A stretch of 64,000 nucleotides of DNA from assembly GCA_002794735.1 (NCBI GenBank), contig NBAZ01000022.1:62001-126000 (forward strand), written 5' to 3'. Made by a program: the position numbers and the translations under genes. Every line of letters begins with the position of its first letter. The stretch's first letter is position 1. Positions 36,139 through 47,324 of the stretch are shown one piece after another. This DNA comes from Pyrrhoderma lamaoense (Eukaryota > Basidiomycota > Agaricomycetes > Hymenochaetales > Hymenochaetaceae). The notes beneath the pieces were generated by a model. That model was not told the origin of the DNA. It worked only from the letters and a program-made list of their open reading frames with translations, and did not search any database.

Positions 36139-38475
36139 ATGAGTCCTCTCTCAGGCGAAGAGTCCATAAGTCCGAGTCGGATGTCAAGAGAATCCGTAAC
36201 CGTTGAGGAAGAAGGGGCGATAGCTGATGCCGGTGATACGACTCCTATAGCACGTACAGATGTTGACGGTCCTAGTACAAAGACGACAATTATCGCAGCT
36301 GTGGAAGAGCCGGTCCGAATGCGGGGCGGGACTAGAGACTTTGGGTTCCTCCCAATCCCTAGACGACTACAATATGATCCATCACGCGCGTTCACTTTCA
36401 CCACCGTTCTCAACGTCACTTTTGGTTTCTCAAGTACTTTCAGTAAGTCTCCATGCACTTCTTTCGTCGAGGAACCTCTAGTCTAAAGAGAATACTCTCG
36501 GATTTTCGGCGCCTACTATATGCAAATTGGTATGCAACTTATTCAATTTAAAACTCAAACGATCCTTATTTTAGCTGTCGCAAATTTATACTATTGTCAA
36601 CCTCTATTAAGTAAGTTTTTCTCACTCGATGGCTTGGGATAAAGATAGATAATTGACAATCCATTTTTTCAACTTGCTTTAGTTCAATTTGCATCATCGT
36701 TCAATGTATCTCACGAAGAGGTTTCAAAGTATGTGTTAATACCAACATAAAAACTTGATTTCTACTGCTAACAGTCTTTCTTAGAATCCCTACGTTAATC
36801 CAAGCTGGGTAAGCCTCTTCATAAAGAAGTTATCAAAATATCCCACAATTTCATAAATTTGTCAACTGCCATAATGAACAGATATGCAACCGGTCTTTTG
36901 CTGCTTTCACCCCTAGGAGACCTAGTCCGAAGAAGACCTCTCCTTCTTCTCTTAGTCCTGCTCTCCGGTTCTCTTACAATAGGTCTAGCGGTAACTTCTT
37001 CCTTAGTGGTGTTTCAAACCCTTTCCTTCCTCGTGGGTGCATTCACTGTGACACCTCAAATTTTGATTCCATTGGCAGCAGACCTTGCACCACCTCATAA
37101 ACGCGCCTCAGCCATCTCTATAGTTCTCTCCGGTCTACTATTTGGTGTCTTACTCGCACGTGTGCTCTCAGGTGTGATTGCCCAGTTCACACCATGGAGA
37201 GTAGTGTACTACATGGCTATCGGTGTACAACTCGCTATTCTACTCGTTATGTATCTATTAGTACCGGACTATCCTGCCAAGAACAAGGGAAATCAGAAAG
37301 TGACGTATCCGTATATTTTGTATACGATGGGGAAGTACGCCATCACAGAACCTGTGCTGATACAGGCTGGACTCATGCAATGTGCGGCCAGTGCATGTTT
37401 CTCAAACTTCTGGGTTACGTTGACGTTCTTATTGGGTGGAGAACCGTATAACTACAATACGTATGTTCATATATCATTGTCTCCTTCACACCCTACCCCT
37501 TTCCTTCCAAACCCTTGATCCCAGATCCCTTCTCCTAACAATGCACTTTACTCATGTTCCATCAACAGCCTCGACATCGGATTGTTCGGACTAGTTGGTA
37601 TGCTTGGAGTTTGCGTGGGTCCTCTCGTAGGTCGTCTGATCGATAGGCTTATACCGTGGTATGCTGCCCTCATTGCCACATTCATCCAAATCGTCTTCCA
37701 ATCCGTCCAAACCGGTGCCGGAGGGATACATATCGCTGCTGTGATCCTCGCCTGTTTTGGTTTGGATGTAGGAAGACAGATGCAACAGGTTTCTTTGACT
37801 ACCGCAGTGTATAAGTAGGTGTTATTCGATTCTATAATACACGATAAGAGATAGGGTCACCTAGCCTCTACTTCTGTTTATTTTTTATATTAATAATGAC
37901 TGTCTGACTTTTTTATCCTATAGTATATCTGATTCCGCCAGAGCACGTATGAACGCCGTACTCATCATATGGGTAAGTACTTCTCACTCCTCGAACCCTC
38001 TCAGCTATTATTATCTAACCTCTTCTTTCATTCCCTGATGTTTTATATCCATCACTATTACTACCCCTCGTTGTCTTACATACAGATATTCATCGGTCAA
38101 GTAATGGGAACAGCAGTCGGCACAAAACTTTTTCTTAATTTCGGCTGGCGCGTCGCTGCAGGCTTCTCTCTCGCTCTCTTCGGTTTTCAATATGTCATCC
38201 TCTTCATTCGTGGACCGCATTGTGAGCGGTATACGTGGTTCGGCTACCAAGGCGGGTTAGAGTGGAGGAAGAATGTTGTGGAAGAGAGGAAGAAGAGAGA
38301 AAGGGAGGTTAAGGAAGCTGCTGAGAGTAAAGAAAAGGGGTTGAGAGAGGAGGGTGAACCTGAGGCGGAGGCGGAGGAGAAGGAGAGGAAAGAGGCGGGG
38401 AAGGAGAGGAAGGACAAGGAGGAAGTAGAGGCGGAGAGTGAGAAGGCGTCGTCCGACCCTGGACGGATCGTTTAG
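36139..38475 (+). CDS. Major facilitator superfamily transporter
   Basis: Multi-spanning membrane transporter, probably a proton-coupled drug or metabolite exporter. Several exons: a long cytosolic N-terminus (MSPLSGEESISPSRMSRES), then NLYYCQPLL, IQFASSFNVSHEEVSK and IPTLIQAGYATGLLLLSPLGD with the MFS loop G-D-L-V-R-R-R. Hydrophobic helices follow (PLLLLLVLLSGSLTIGLAV, ISIVLSGLLFGVLLARVLSG), then LGVCVGPLVGRLIDR in the second half and GTKLFLNFGWRVAAGFSLAL near the end. The pattern resembles YnfM-type MFS proteins. After the last helix a cytosolic tail of about 70 residues is extremely rich in E, K and R. Substrate unknown; the neighbours (FunK1-like, HEM13) give no hint. Confidence 0.82.
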
Positions 38476-39098
38476 ATATGCATATAGAAATACTTCTATA
38501 GGTTTAGATAATGCTTTCCTGAAGGACTTTTTATATATCATAGCAGTATCATAATATCTATGTTCTTGGGCTTCTCTTCTATTAAACTATCTTTCTTCTA
38601 TGCTATTGATACATCCTCTACGAGAATAGACGTGAATAGTACAAATCATTGACTAAGGCTTTGACTTATTTTTGCAATCATCAAATTGATTGATATCCCA
38701 TCCTCATCCACTATCGGCATTCAGTGTCTTCCCACTGTCCTCCCCAAATTAGGGAAGACAACAGTCTAAAATTATCTTTGTAATTTAACCCCATTGAATA
38801 CTCAGTTTTCACATAGTGACCCTAAACACACGTCTGAGTGAGTAGTACTTTTGGAAAAGGACATTTTATATCAAGTTAATAGTACATTGTATCTAACAGT
38901 TATTTTTTCCTTCTTTTTGTTACCATCTTCACCGCCACGCTACAGATATACAATGGAGCAGAGAGTTTGATCAGAAACATACACAAAAATACACTTTCTT
39001 ATCATCGTCCACTGAGTTCTTCAACCTGCGCATAAAATCAAGCCGAGACTAAATAAGTTAGTTTTTTTAAAGCAAACACTCCCCGGAGAGACAACGCT
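38476..39098. other. convergent intergenic region
   Basis: 3' spacer between the MFS gene (plus) and HEM13 (minus). Nothing recognised. Confidence 0.5.
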
Positions 39099-40207
39099 TC
39101 AGACCCATTCCCTGGGATTTTTCAGCACCTCCATCAATCTCCCTTCCTCTGACTCAGCCTCTGTTCCCATCTCAGACATATACTCCCACCTAGCCACCTC
39201 GGGCAAGCTCATCAAGATACTTTCTACCCTCGCACCAGGTGTCATCAATCCAAACTTGGTACCTCTATCATAAACCAGATTAAACTCGACATAACGTCCT
39301 CGTCGGATAAGCTGCCAACGGCGCATCGCTTCTGTAGCGGGAGTGTCTTTACGAGCGGTGAGGATAGGTATGTAAGCAGGTACGAAGGCGTCTCCACAAG
39401 AACGAACGAAAGAAAAGATCTCAGAAGGGGTATACGGTCGATCTTTCTCTGTGCCTGCAGAGAGAATCCGTTTATGAGGTGCATCTGACAGATCATCGAA
39501 GAAAATTCCTCCAATCCCTCTCGTCTCCCTCGATGTGTGATCGTAAAGTATTCATCACACCATTTCTTTAAAGCCGGGTACAACACCTTTCCGTGCGCGT
39601 CACAAGCAGCTTTGTGTACTTTATGGAAATGCACCGCATCTTCTTCATACAAGTATGAAGGCGTCAAATCTGCTCCACCTCCAAACCACCAAGCCACAGG
39701 TAAGGTGGGCGCTGCGTTAGCTGATTCCGATCCTAACACGGCCTCTTTATCTTTTTCCTTATTGGGTGAAGGAGGTGAGAGTTCGAAATATCTGTAGTTC
39801 GCGTGGACGGTTGGCGCTGATGGGTTCCTGGGATGGATAACAAGTGATATACCAGCGGCGAAGAACGGGAGACTTTGTGGGTTCGTAGGGTCGAACGGGA
39901 TTGTCGAATGGTCTGCGACCATTTGCTTGATAGCATTCGGAGGAAGTAAACCGTGTACGATACTGATGTTCACACCAGCCTTTTCCAGTACCGTTGTGGG
40001 AGCTGGGGAGGACTGGTCTGAAGGTGGAGGGACAGCGAAGACGCATGAAGTCCCGTAACCCCCTGCAGAGCGTGTCCAGGAGTCACGTTTGAATTTGGGA
40101 GCTGTAGGATCTACACTCTCAAGTGCTGTTACAATCGTGTCTTGGAGTTTGACGATATATTCTTCCATGCGCTCTCGCATGGGTCTTGATTCTTCGGAGA
40201 TTGACAT
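39099..40207 (-). CDS. HEM13: Coproporphyrinogen III oxidase (haem synthesis)
   Basis: Oxygen-dependent enzyme that decarboxylates coproporphyrinogen III to protoporphyrinogen IX. No intron. The N-terminal part has [45 protein letters not shown] and [20 protein letters not shown], all family hallmarks. After YFTITHRG the frame is lost at a run of three G (plus-strand C at 39527-39529). A fourth G restores the invariant stretch [13 protein letters not shown], which continues through the other frame to [19 protein letters not shown] and PREWV at the stop. The corrected length is about 369 residues. Because the break sits in one of the most conserved motifs of an essential enzyme, a sequence error is the best explanation. 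Confidence 0.93.
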
Positions 40208-42048
40208 TATCGATATGCTACTTTTTCGACCGAGAGTTGTTTCTGATTATTTTATGGCATTTCAGTGCATCGTTAATCAGTCTATGTATTTTTGAAAGGC
40301 GATACATGCGCATCAACTTGCTTTCCTACTCACCTATAATTAAGAGACTTGGTTTTGGCCGTCAAGTGAAGGAGGTTTATCCTCTTCGATGCTATAGATT
40401 AGTCTTTCGCGGAAGCGAAGTTTAGACAGAGTATTTTCGGTGCCTTATATAACAAAGATATTCTCAAGAAATTCAGGAAAAAAAGTGTGTCGATTGCTTA
40501 AGATACTGCAACACTGTTCCGGACGTCGGCGCGACACGCGTTGTAAGTTCAAAACGGAAAGAGAGAGCATCGGATGATTCAGAATGAAAATCAAATTTTA
40601 TTCGTAAAGCGCAGGTTAAGATAGGTCGGGCTTACATGTATCGAAGTGACGTCCGATGTGGTGGTTGTGGTTATGAGAAAGGCTTGAGATTAGCATCTTG
40701 TGAGCGGTGAGAGCAATCAAAACTATACTTAACTCACTAACACTAACTTACTCCAATGTGATGACGTAATATAATAATCTTTACTGCAACTCCTTTGAGC
40801 ATCTTGTATCAATGAGAATATTGTAGAATAGCACTTTTACAGGTTGATAATTATCGTGTACCACAGGCGCTCCCTTGACGTGGTCGTGGTTTTTGTTATA
40901 CCGGCTTTCTCTAAGGAATTGACAATTAATACACATATTTACCGGCATCTCCTGGACGTCATTGAATACTGATAGAGACTTTTGAGGGTTCACACACTTT
41001 AGAACCAGAAATGTGCAAACCCTCACACAAGCATCGTTTACTACTTGTGGCAGACTTACTATTGATCATACATGTGTGCTAGTCTAGAATAGGTGAGTAA
41101 TCAAGGCGACATGATAGGTTTATTGAAGGTGAAAGAATAATCATCCCATTTGATTCTCAAGTAAACTGCATCCTATAAGTACTTCTCTTTTCCTGCGACT
41201 ATTCTATTCCTGAAAATATCGCGTTCTCGTACAAACTACGGCCTGCACTTACGGAAGTGATTTGGGCCTATGATCATGATTGATATTCAGACGATAATTT
41301 TATCTCTTTTCTCTGCAGAGCCTCTCGGCTTGCGTATATGCATAATAACATGAGGGCTCGAGTTCATATATAGACCGGTAGTAGAATTCATCCATTCTGA
41401 ATCACATCTCATAGTACCAAATCAATGAAAGTGTTGTTTCATTTTTGATCACCTATCAGAACGCAGGGAAGTGATAATAGCTCCGGGAAAGGTCTTGGAT
41501 CTCGTTTCATCTTGAGATTGTACTGTGGCTTCGAATCTCAAAGGAATTGGTTGGACATTCATCATATAAGTTTAACCTGAGTGGTTAAACTAGTGTTCCA
41601 GTAGTATTTTCCTGAGTGTGGAACCGGGTGAAACTTTTACTGAAGCATTGTCGGTAGATACCTGCATGGCTTATCAATGTACGTTTGTTGAGAAAAATTT
41701 TAAAGGGAAGAAAAAATATATCACCATAGCCATAGCTTCCATAATTGCTATATCTTATAACTGGTCCGATGTAAGAGGGGTGGTGGGGAATTGAGGCTCT
41801 ACGGGGAGCGGGATCACTGGACCTCGTTTTGACGGCGCGCGGGGGACAAGTCATCATCCGATCCTCCGACTTCTCTTCCTTCCTTCTCACTCCCCTCTCT
41901 ACCACCGCCTCCCCTCTTGTATATCTATATACCATAGAGCATCGAACTCGTACTTGTACACACCCTAGTAAACTCATAGATACCCGAGATACCTCTTGAA
42001 CTGCAGCCAGGAAGGATTCTTTGCACTTCGCAAAACGCCTAAGTGAAC
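40208..42048. other. 1.8 kb divergent spacer
   Basis: Between HEM13 (minus) and TRP4 (plus). The minus-strand open frame at 41585-42055 overlaps the TRP4 start and looks like a chance frame. No RNA gene or repeat was recognised. Confidence 0.5.
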
Positions 42049-43430
42049 ATGTCAACCCTGAACTCGGAAACCTTCAAACCTCTCCTCGCCAGACTAGTAA
42101 ACACACCTGAATACTTCACGACTGCTGATTTAACTAGCACGCTTGAACACATTCTCACTCCTTCCACCCCCTCCTCCACTACTAGCTCATCAGATGCGGC
42201 AGGAACAGCATTGACGTTAACATCAACATCTCAAATCCCTGCAACCCAAATCGGTGCTTTCCTCACAGCGTTACATGTCTACCGTATTGATCGACGACCC
42301 GAGATGCTCGTTGCAGCCGCTTCGTTCCTCCGCTCTCGGGCTCTTAAGGCTGATATTGAAGCTCGGTCGGAGGACTTTGTAGTTGATATTGTTGGTACGG
42401 GCGGAGACGGACACAACACATTCAACGTTAGTACGACTGCTGCTGTTGTCGCTGCTGGTGCTGGCGCGAGGGTCTGTAAGGTGAGTTCAAGAGTTGTGCT
42501 TCATAATTTTTCAAGTAGCCGTTTTTTCCGTAGATTTTTGTCAGTAGATATAGGTTGTCTATATGCGCTTCTCAACGTTTAATACTTTTTCATTAACAAA
42601 TCGTTTGTACTATTATAATTTTAATACTAGTACTAATCTAGACAATTATCGCCTAAACTATACCTCTTTAGCACGGAAGCCGAGCTTCAACATCATCTTC
42701 CGGGTCCGCTGACCTCCTTCAATCTCTCGGATGCCTCTTTACACCTCCAACGGCATCCACGCCAATGCACATAGCCCGTATCCCATTCACTTTCATCCTT
42801 GCCCCACACTACCACCCAACCCTAGCACTTCTCGCCCCACACCGTAAATCTCTTCCCTTCCGAACAATGTTCAATGTCCTCGGTCCACTCATCAACCCTG
42901 CCAATCCCTCAGGACTCGTCCTAGGTGTCGCAGAAAAGGAACTCGGAATGACTTTTGCGAGGAGTCTGAGAGACTCGGGTAGTGTGAAGCGTGCGTTGGT
43001 CGTGTGCGGTGCCGAGGGGCTTGACGAGATTTCGTGTGCAGGGGATACATACGCGTGGGAGTTAAAGGAGGATGGGACTATTGAGGAGAAAACTTTGAAT
43101 CCTTCTCAATTTGGATTGGGTGTCCATCCGTTACGTGAGGTAGCGGGTGGGACGGCAAATGAGAATGCTGAGACATTTAAGAGGTTGCTGACTGGTAGTG
43201 GGAGTGAAGGGGGTTCATCTGGACCTGGTAATCTGGGAGCAGTGCTTGATTTTGTGTTGTTGAATGCGTCTGCGTTACTCGTAGTCGCTGGGATCGCATC
43301 AGACTTTGTGGATGGAGTAAGGCTTGCTCGTGAAAGTATCAGCTCTGGTAAGGCTTGGGAGGCATTGCAGACGTTCAAGAGAGAGGGGGAACGAGCTGCA
43401 GCTCAGGTCGCAGCGGCGAAAGCCACCTAA
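42049..43430 (+). CDS. TRP4: Anthranilate phosphoribosyltransferase (tryptophan synthesis)
   Basis: Transfers phosphoribose from PRPP to anthranilate, the second committed step to tryptophan. Two exons, 42049-42480 and 42672-43430, in phase, 396 residues; the 191-bp intron is long for this window. Exon 1 has LARLVNTPEYFTTADLTSTL, then a Ser/Thr-rich insert (about residues 43-65), AFLTALHVYRIDRRPEML and the PRPP-binding motif VDIVGTGGDGHNTFNVST. Exon 2 begins HGSRASTSSSGSADLLQSLG and has FRTMFNVLGPLINPANP, GAEGLDEIS and VAGIASDFVDGVRLARE. The ATG follows CTAAGTGAAC. It stands alone, not fused to other tryptophan enzymes, and I found no frame break. Confidence 0.95.
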
Positions 43431-44329
43431 AAATAAGTATAGAGTGTATTACATGTAAAGAATACAAAAGTAAGTAAAATGTAGAAATAGTTATATCATT
43501 TCATTGCACCAGGAAGGGAAAAAGCATACCGAGTAAGGAAAGTTTCTTCCCCTCTAAACAACATATCACTTAGTTCATGTACTATGGACCTACTGCGCTA
43601 GCTATCAGACTTCATACTTGGAAATGAAGACGAGGTGAAACCAACATTGGTACTTGAACCCTTTTTTTAAAACTCACAGGGCTGATATCACTCGAGATCT
43701 AAAAATGCTAGTAATCACTATACCAAATACCTAGGTTCATGAGATTTCGGAACTTTCTTGTTGGATAAAATACACTAACTTTCTACTTTTACAAGCTATA
43801 ATTTTTACATGATGAGAATATAACATATGATAGACAAAAGTGTAGAGCCCGATTCGAGATATTAACATTCAAATAACATATGTTGATATTGGGACTTCCG
43901 AACCTCATTCAGTATCAGTGTTTCAATTACATTTTGTACTCATATGAATAAACCAATTTGGATCAGAATTACATTCCTTCGCTTTCAAGTCGTTCTATGC
44001 TATGCAATAAAGAACGATTTCTTCCTATATCTCAATTTCACCTATTTCTGTGGAAATATAAATGCGCAGTTTAATTGTTTGCTGTATAATAGTATGATTA
44101 ACGGACAACAAAAAACTCAGGAAGAATAGGGAAAATGGGGTAAATTCATCAGGAGTTTGATCAAATCCAAGATCACAGGGATATTTGGGGAGGGGGGGAG
44201 AGAGAAAAAGGGATATTAAACATATATACTATCTTGATATCACATCTCGGTCACGGCTACAATTGAAAAGAGGTATCAGTGTATGAAACAAATTCGAAAA
44301 CCCGAATTCATTGAATTTCCCTGATTTTG
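43431..44329. other. convergent intergenic region
   Basis: 3' spacer between TRP4 (plus) and F-box paralog 3 (minus). A G/A-rich low-complexity stretch lies near 44187-44213. The open frame 43944-44129 has no motif. Confidence 0.5.
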
Positions 44330-45896
44330 TTATTTTTCGTGGAAATCCTCTTTCATATGATCGAAAATTGCTTCTTGCGTCCAGTCAACTATCCAACGAT
44401 CGCAACGAGTCATACTCGGATGTACTATCCTTTCGACGAAGACATCATCTTCAAGCCTCCCTATGCGGAACGTCATTGAGTTCCAACTAATATACTTTAG
44501 TTTCTGCGGGAAGGGGGTAGATTTCAGCACGTCCCGAAGGAGCATCTCTGAAGGATCACATTCAAGGAGTTTTGAGAATGACAAAGCTTCCAAATACTTG
44601 TAATTCGCAAATGACTCGAGCGCATCTTTAAACTCTGATAAGCCGTGACTTGCATAATCTCTTGCTTTTACACCAGGACTGAGGATGTCATAAATAAGTA
44701 TGATAACTTCTTTCAGTTGTGGGAAAATCTCGCTTATTGTACCCAAGTCTTCTTTTACATGTATTGTTTCATTATCAGAGATGATTTCTAGACAACGCAA
44801 TGATCTTCCAATGATACCAAAGTCTCTATCAGAGAAGAAACCGACAGCCTCTTCCGAGAAAAGTCTAATCTGGAGGTAAATCAAAGGTGTTTCTCGTACT
44901 GTGTTACTAGCGAGTAACATATTCATGTACTGATGTATGTTACGCGTATCGACAGAAAGAGCCCGGATATTAGGCAAATCCTGAGCATCAAATGGTTCGA
45001 TGTCGGTATCTATTTCACAGTCAAGCCTTCGCAGTTGCCTATGTTTCTGAAGAAAAGTGCGGACTTGTATATTCCCGTTTTCCGAGTAAAGAAGGAAGGA
45101 GTAGAGATCGGATAAGGTGATAGAAGAGAAATCCAAGTCCGTAAAATCGTCTGGGAGAGAGAGACGTAGGACTTGTAGAGCAAGATGCTGGTTCAAGAAG
45201 CTTATAAGCGCAGCACCAGGATTAAACCCGGGAAGGTCGTCATGATCGGTCGCTGTTGAGTCGAGATATAGATGAAGACACGTGAGATGAGTGAATTTGC
45301 AGTTCAAGATGTTGGACTACAAATTTAGTTAGACAAAATAATTTGCTAATTTTAGGGTGAAGGCATACAAGATTCATCCTATGCAGGTTCACATACAAGC
45401 CCTCAAGTGTGGGAGCTATCTTTTCTTGTATAATTAAGAATATTGAGTCAGGAAATGGCCTTTCTGGGCCTCTGTAGTTGAGAATTTCAAGGCCGTTATT
45501 GCTACTGATTTTATTCAAGACCTCGGCGACGTTCATGAAATATTCTTCGCATTCACTTTCTTCGTATCCATTCGTTTCGTCTTCATCGCTGTAAAGCTAT
45601 CAAATAGACTTAGTAAATCTAGACATTCTTTTTGGCACCTTACTTACTCCAAGGGACTGACAATAGTGTGCTGCGTTCTGGTTTGATTCGAGGTACTCAA
45701 GGAAGGATCCCGCTTTGGAAATAGAGATCATAGGGTTATACATCAAGCATGGAACAAGTGTGTCGTTCCAAAGTTTATTACACTGCGAGGCAGCACATAG
45801 ATCTTTCTCGTGGAAAATATGAGAAAAAACTTCTGAAAGGATATATGGATTGGTTACGCATCGAGCTACTGCATCCGTGTTTCTGACCAGTGCCAT
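44330..45896 (-). CDS. F-box/LRR protein, paralog 3 of 3
   Basis: Three exons, 45896-45648, 45596-45369 and 45316-44330, in phase, 487 residues. F-box: ILSEVFSHIFHEKDLCAASQ then CNKLWNDTLVP. Exon 2 carries an acidic linker and IFLIIQEKIAPTLEGLYVNL. Exon 3 starts NCKFTHLTCLHLYLDS and contains IEPFDAQDLPNIRALSVDTR and FPQKLKYISWNSMTFRIG. It shares exon positions and near-identical blocks with the gene at 28312-29875, although five unrelated genes lie between them, so the copies were separated after duplication. Likely SCF substrate receptor; target unknown. Confidence 0.78.
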
Positions 45897-47324
45897 CTAT
45901 ATTGACTAGAGGGGAGGGAAAGGGCCACTGTATCACTTGATACTTATGAAAAAAGTAGTTCCCGAACCGAGAGCACTAGCTAGTTGATAGTCGAGAAATC
46001 CCTGAAGGTGCTACCGGCACGACGAGTACGAGTGCGACTGAGCTCGTTGTTTACAAGTATGCCTTTCCTTTCCCCTTTTTTTTACGTTGAATCACCCTGT
46101 ACTTTCGAGACGTTAATACTCCGTATGCGCGTACAAGCAGATTGTATCGACAGTCTATGGTATTCCAAGAGATTCGGGATAAAAGATACAAGTCAGAGCA
46201 AGAAACAGGGTACAACGATGAAGTCCGAATATTCGACTCATCTCCCAGTCGCTTATAACAATCAATGAATTTACAAAGGTTTCCGGATTCACAACTAGCC
46301 GCTCCCTACTTACGAGGCCGAATTGCACCCTGATTATCTCTTTAAATTCAGATGAGTATACTTCATATACAAGGTCTTACGTTACAACAAAACATCCAAC
46401 TTGAATCTCTTATAAGAGTTTCCTCTAGGAGTAAACCAGATCCAAGGTTCGATATGAAGAAATAGATTCCGTTGAGATCCTGAACAAAGAAAGAGATGGT
46501 AAAAATTTCAGAGTGAATATGAAAACACAAACGTTAGATTTTTGAGGAAGAATCCATATCTATCACATGAAATAGATAAGCCCATCCCGCTACTTTCTCC
46601 CCGGTCTACGTCATTGTCACCATCTTCCATACCACCGAGGTCCATCTTAATTTTCGTGTGTATTACCAAGGGACATTCTCGGAGACTCTAACCTTACGTT
46701 CAATCGACTTCTATGCACTTCGCATATCCTTGAGAAGCGCCAAGCCTTTCCATCAAGGATGCACAGGAGTACAAGCAAAACAAATGCATCATAACCGAGC
46801 ACTCTCCGTCGATCCCTCCTTTTGGAAGGCATTTGTATTTCGGTTAACCTAACAAAAACTTGGATGATGATATCTCGGACTCTAGAAACAATTTTCATAC
46901 CCTACCTTGTATAAATTAATCTTGGCAATGAAAATACTCATAAAGGATACCTGTAATGTTTTATATCATGCAGCATGATTTAGTGGCCTCTGTAGTAACA
47001 AGCCATTATCCCTCTTCACACTTACTACTTGATTCATCAATATCTTAAGCCCTAGCCCTAAAAATGTCGTAATGAAGTACATATTGTATTTGATCGTGGA
47101 AAGCTTTATGAAGAGTAAGACGTGAGGAAAGCTAAAAAAAGGTATAAATATCGTTCTCATAAACAATAAAAAGACTTGAAAACAAGAAAACAAGAAATTG
47201 CAATGCTGAGGAAAAGGAAAGGTACGTGATGGGATTTTCATGACGATATCACATATAGGTACATGTCTACGGACGGTGGTTATTGCTTTCTTATATATGG
47301 TGGCAAGTGTTTGTCCTACTTTAA
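45897..47324. other. 1.4 kb spacer, nothing recognised
   Basis: Between two minus-strand genes; contains the promoter of F-box paralog 3. Open frames at 46647-46898 and 46966-47373 show no motif, and the latter runs into the chitin synthase 3' end in another frame. Confidence 0.5.

Noticed and set aside
41521..41600. Possible tRNA T-loop-like string near a TTCGAATC sequence
   Set aside because: No acceptor stem or D-arm could be paired around it.
41585..42055. Minus-strand open frame of 156 codons
   Set aside because: Overlaps the TRP4 start on the other strand, has no motif, and its composition looks like chance.
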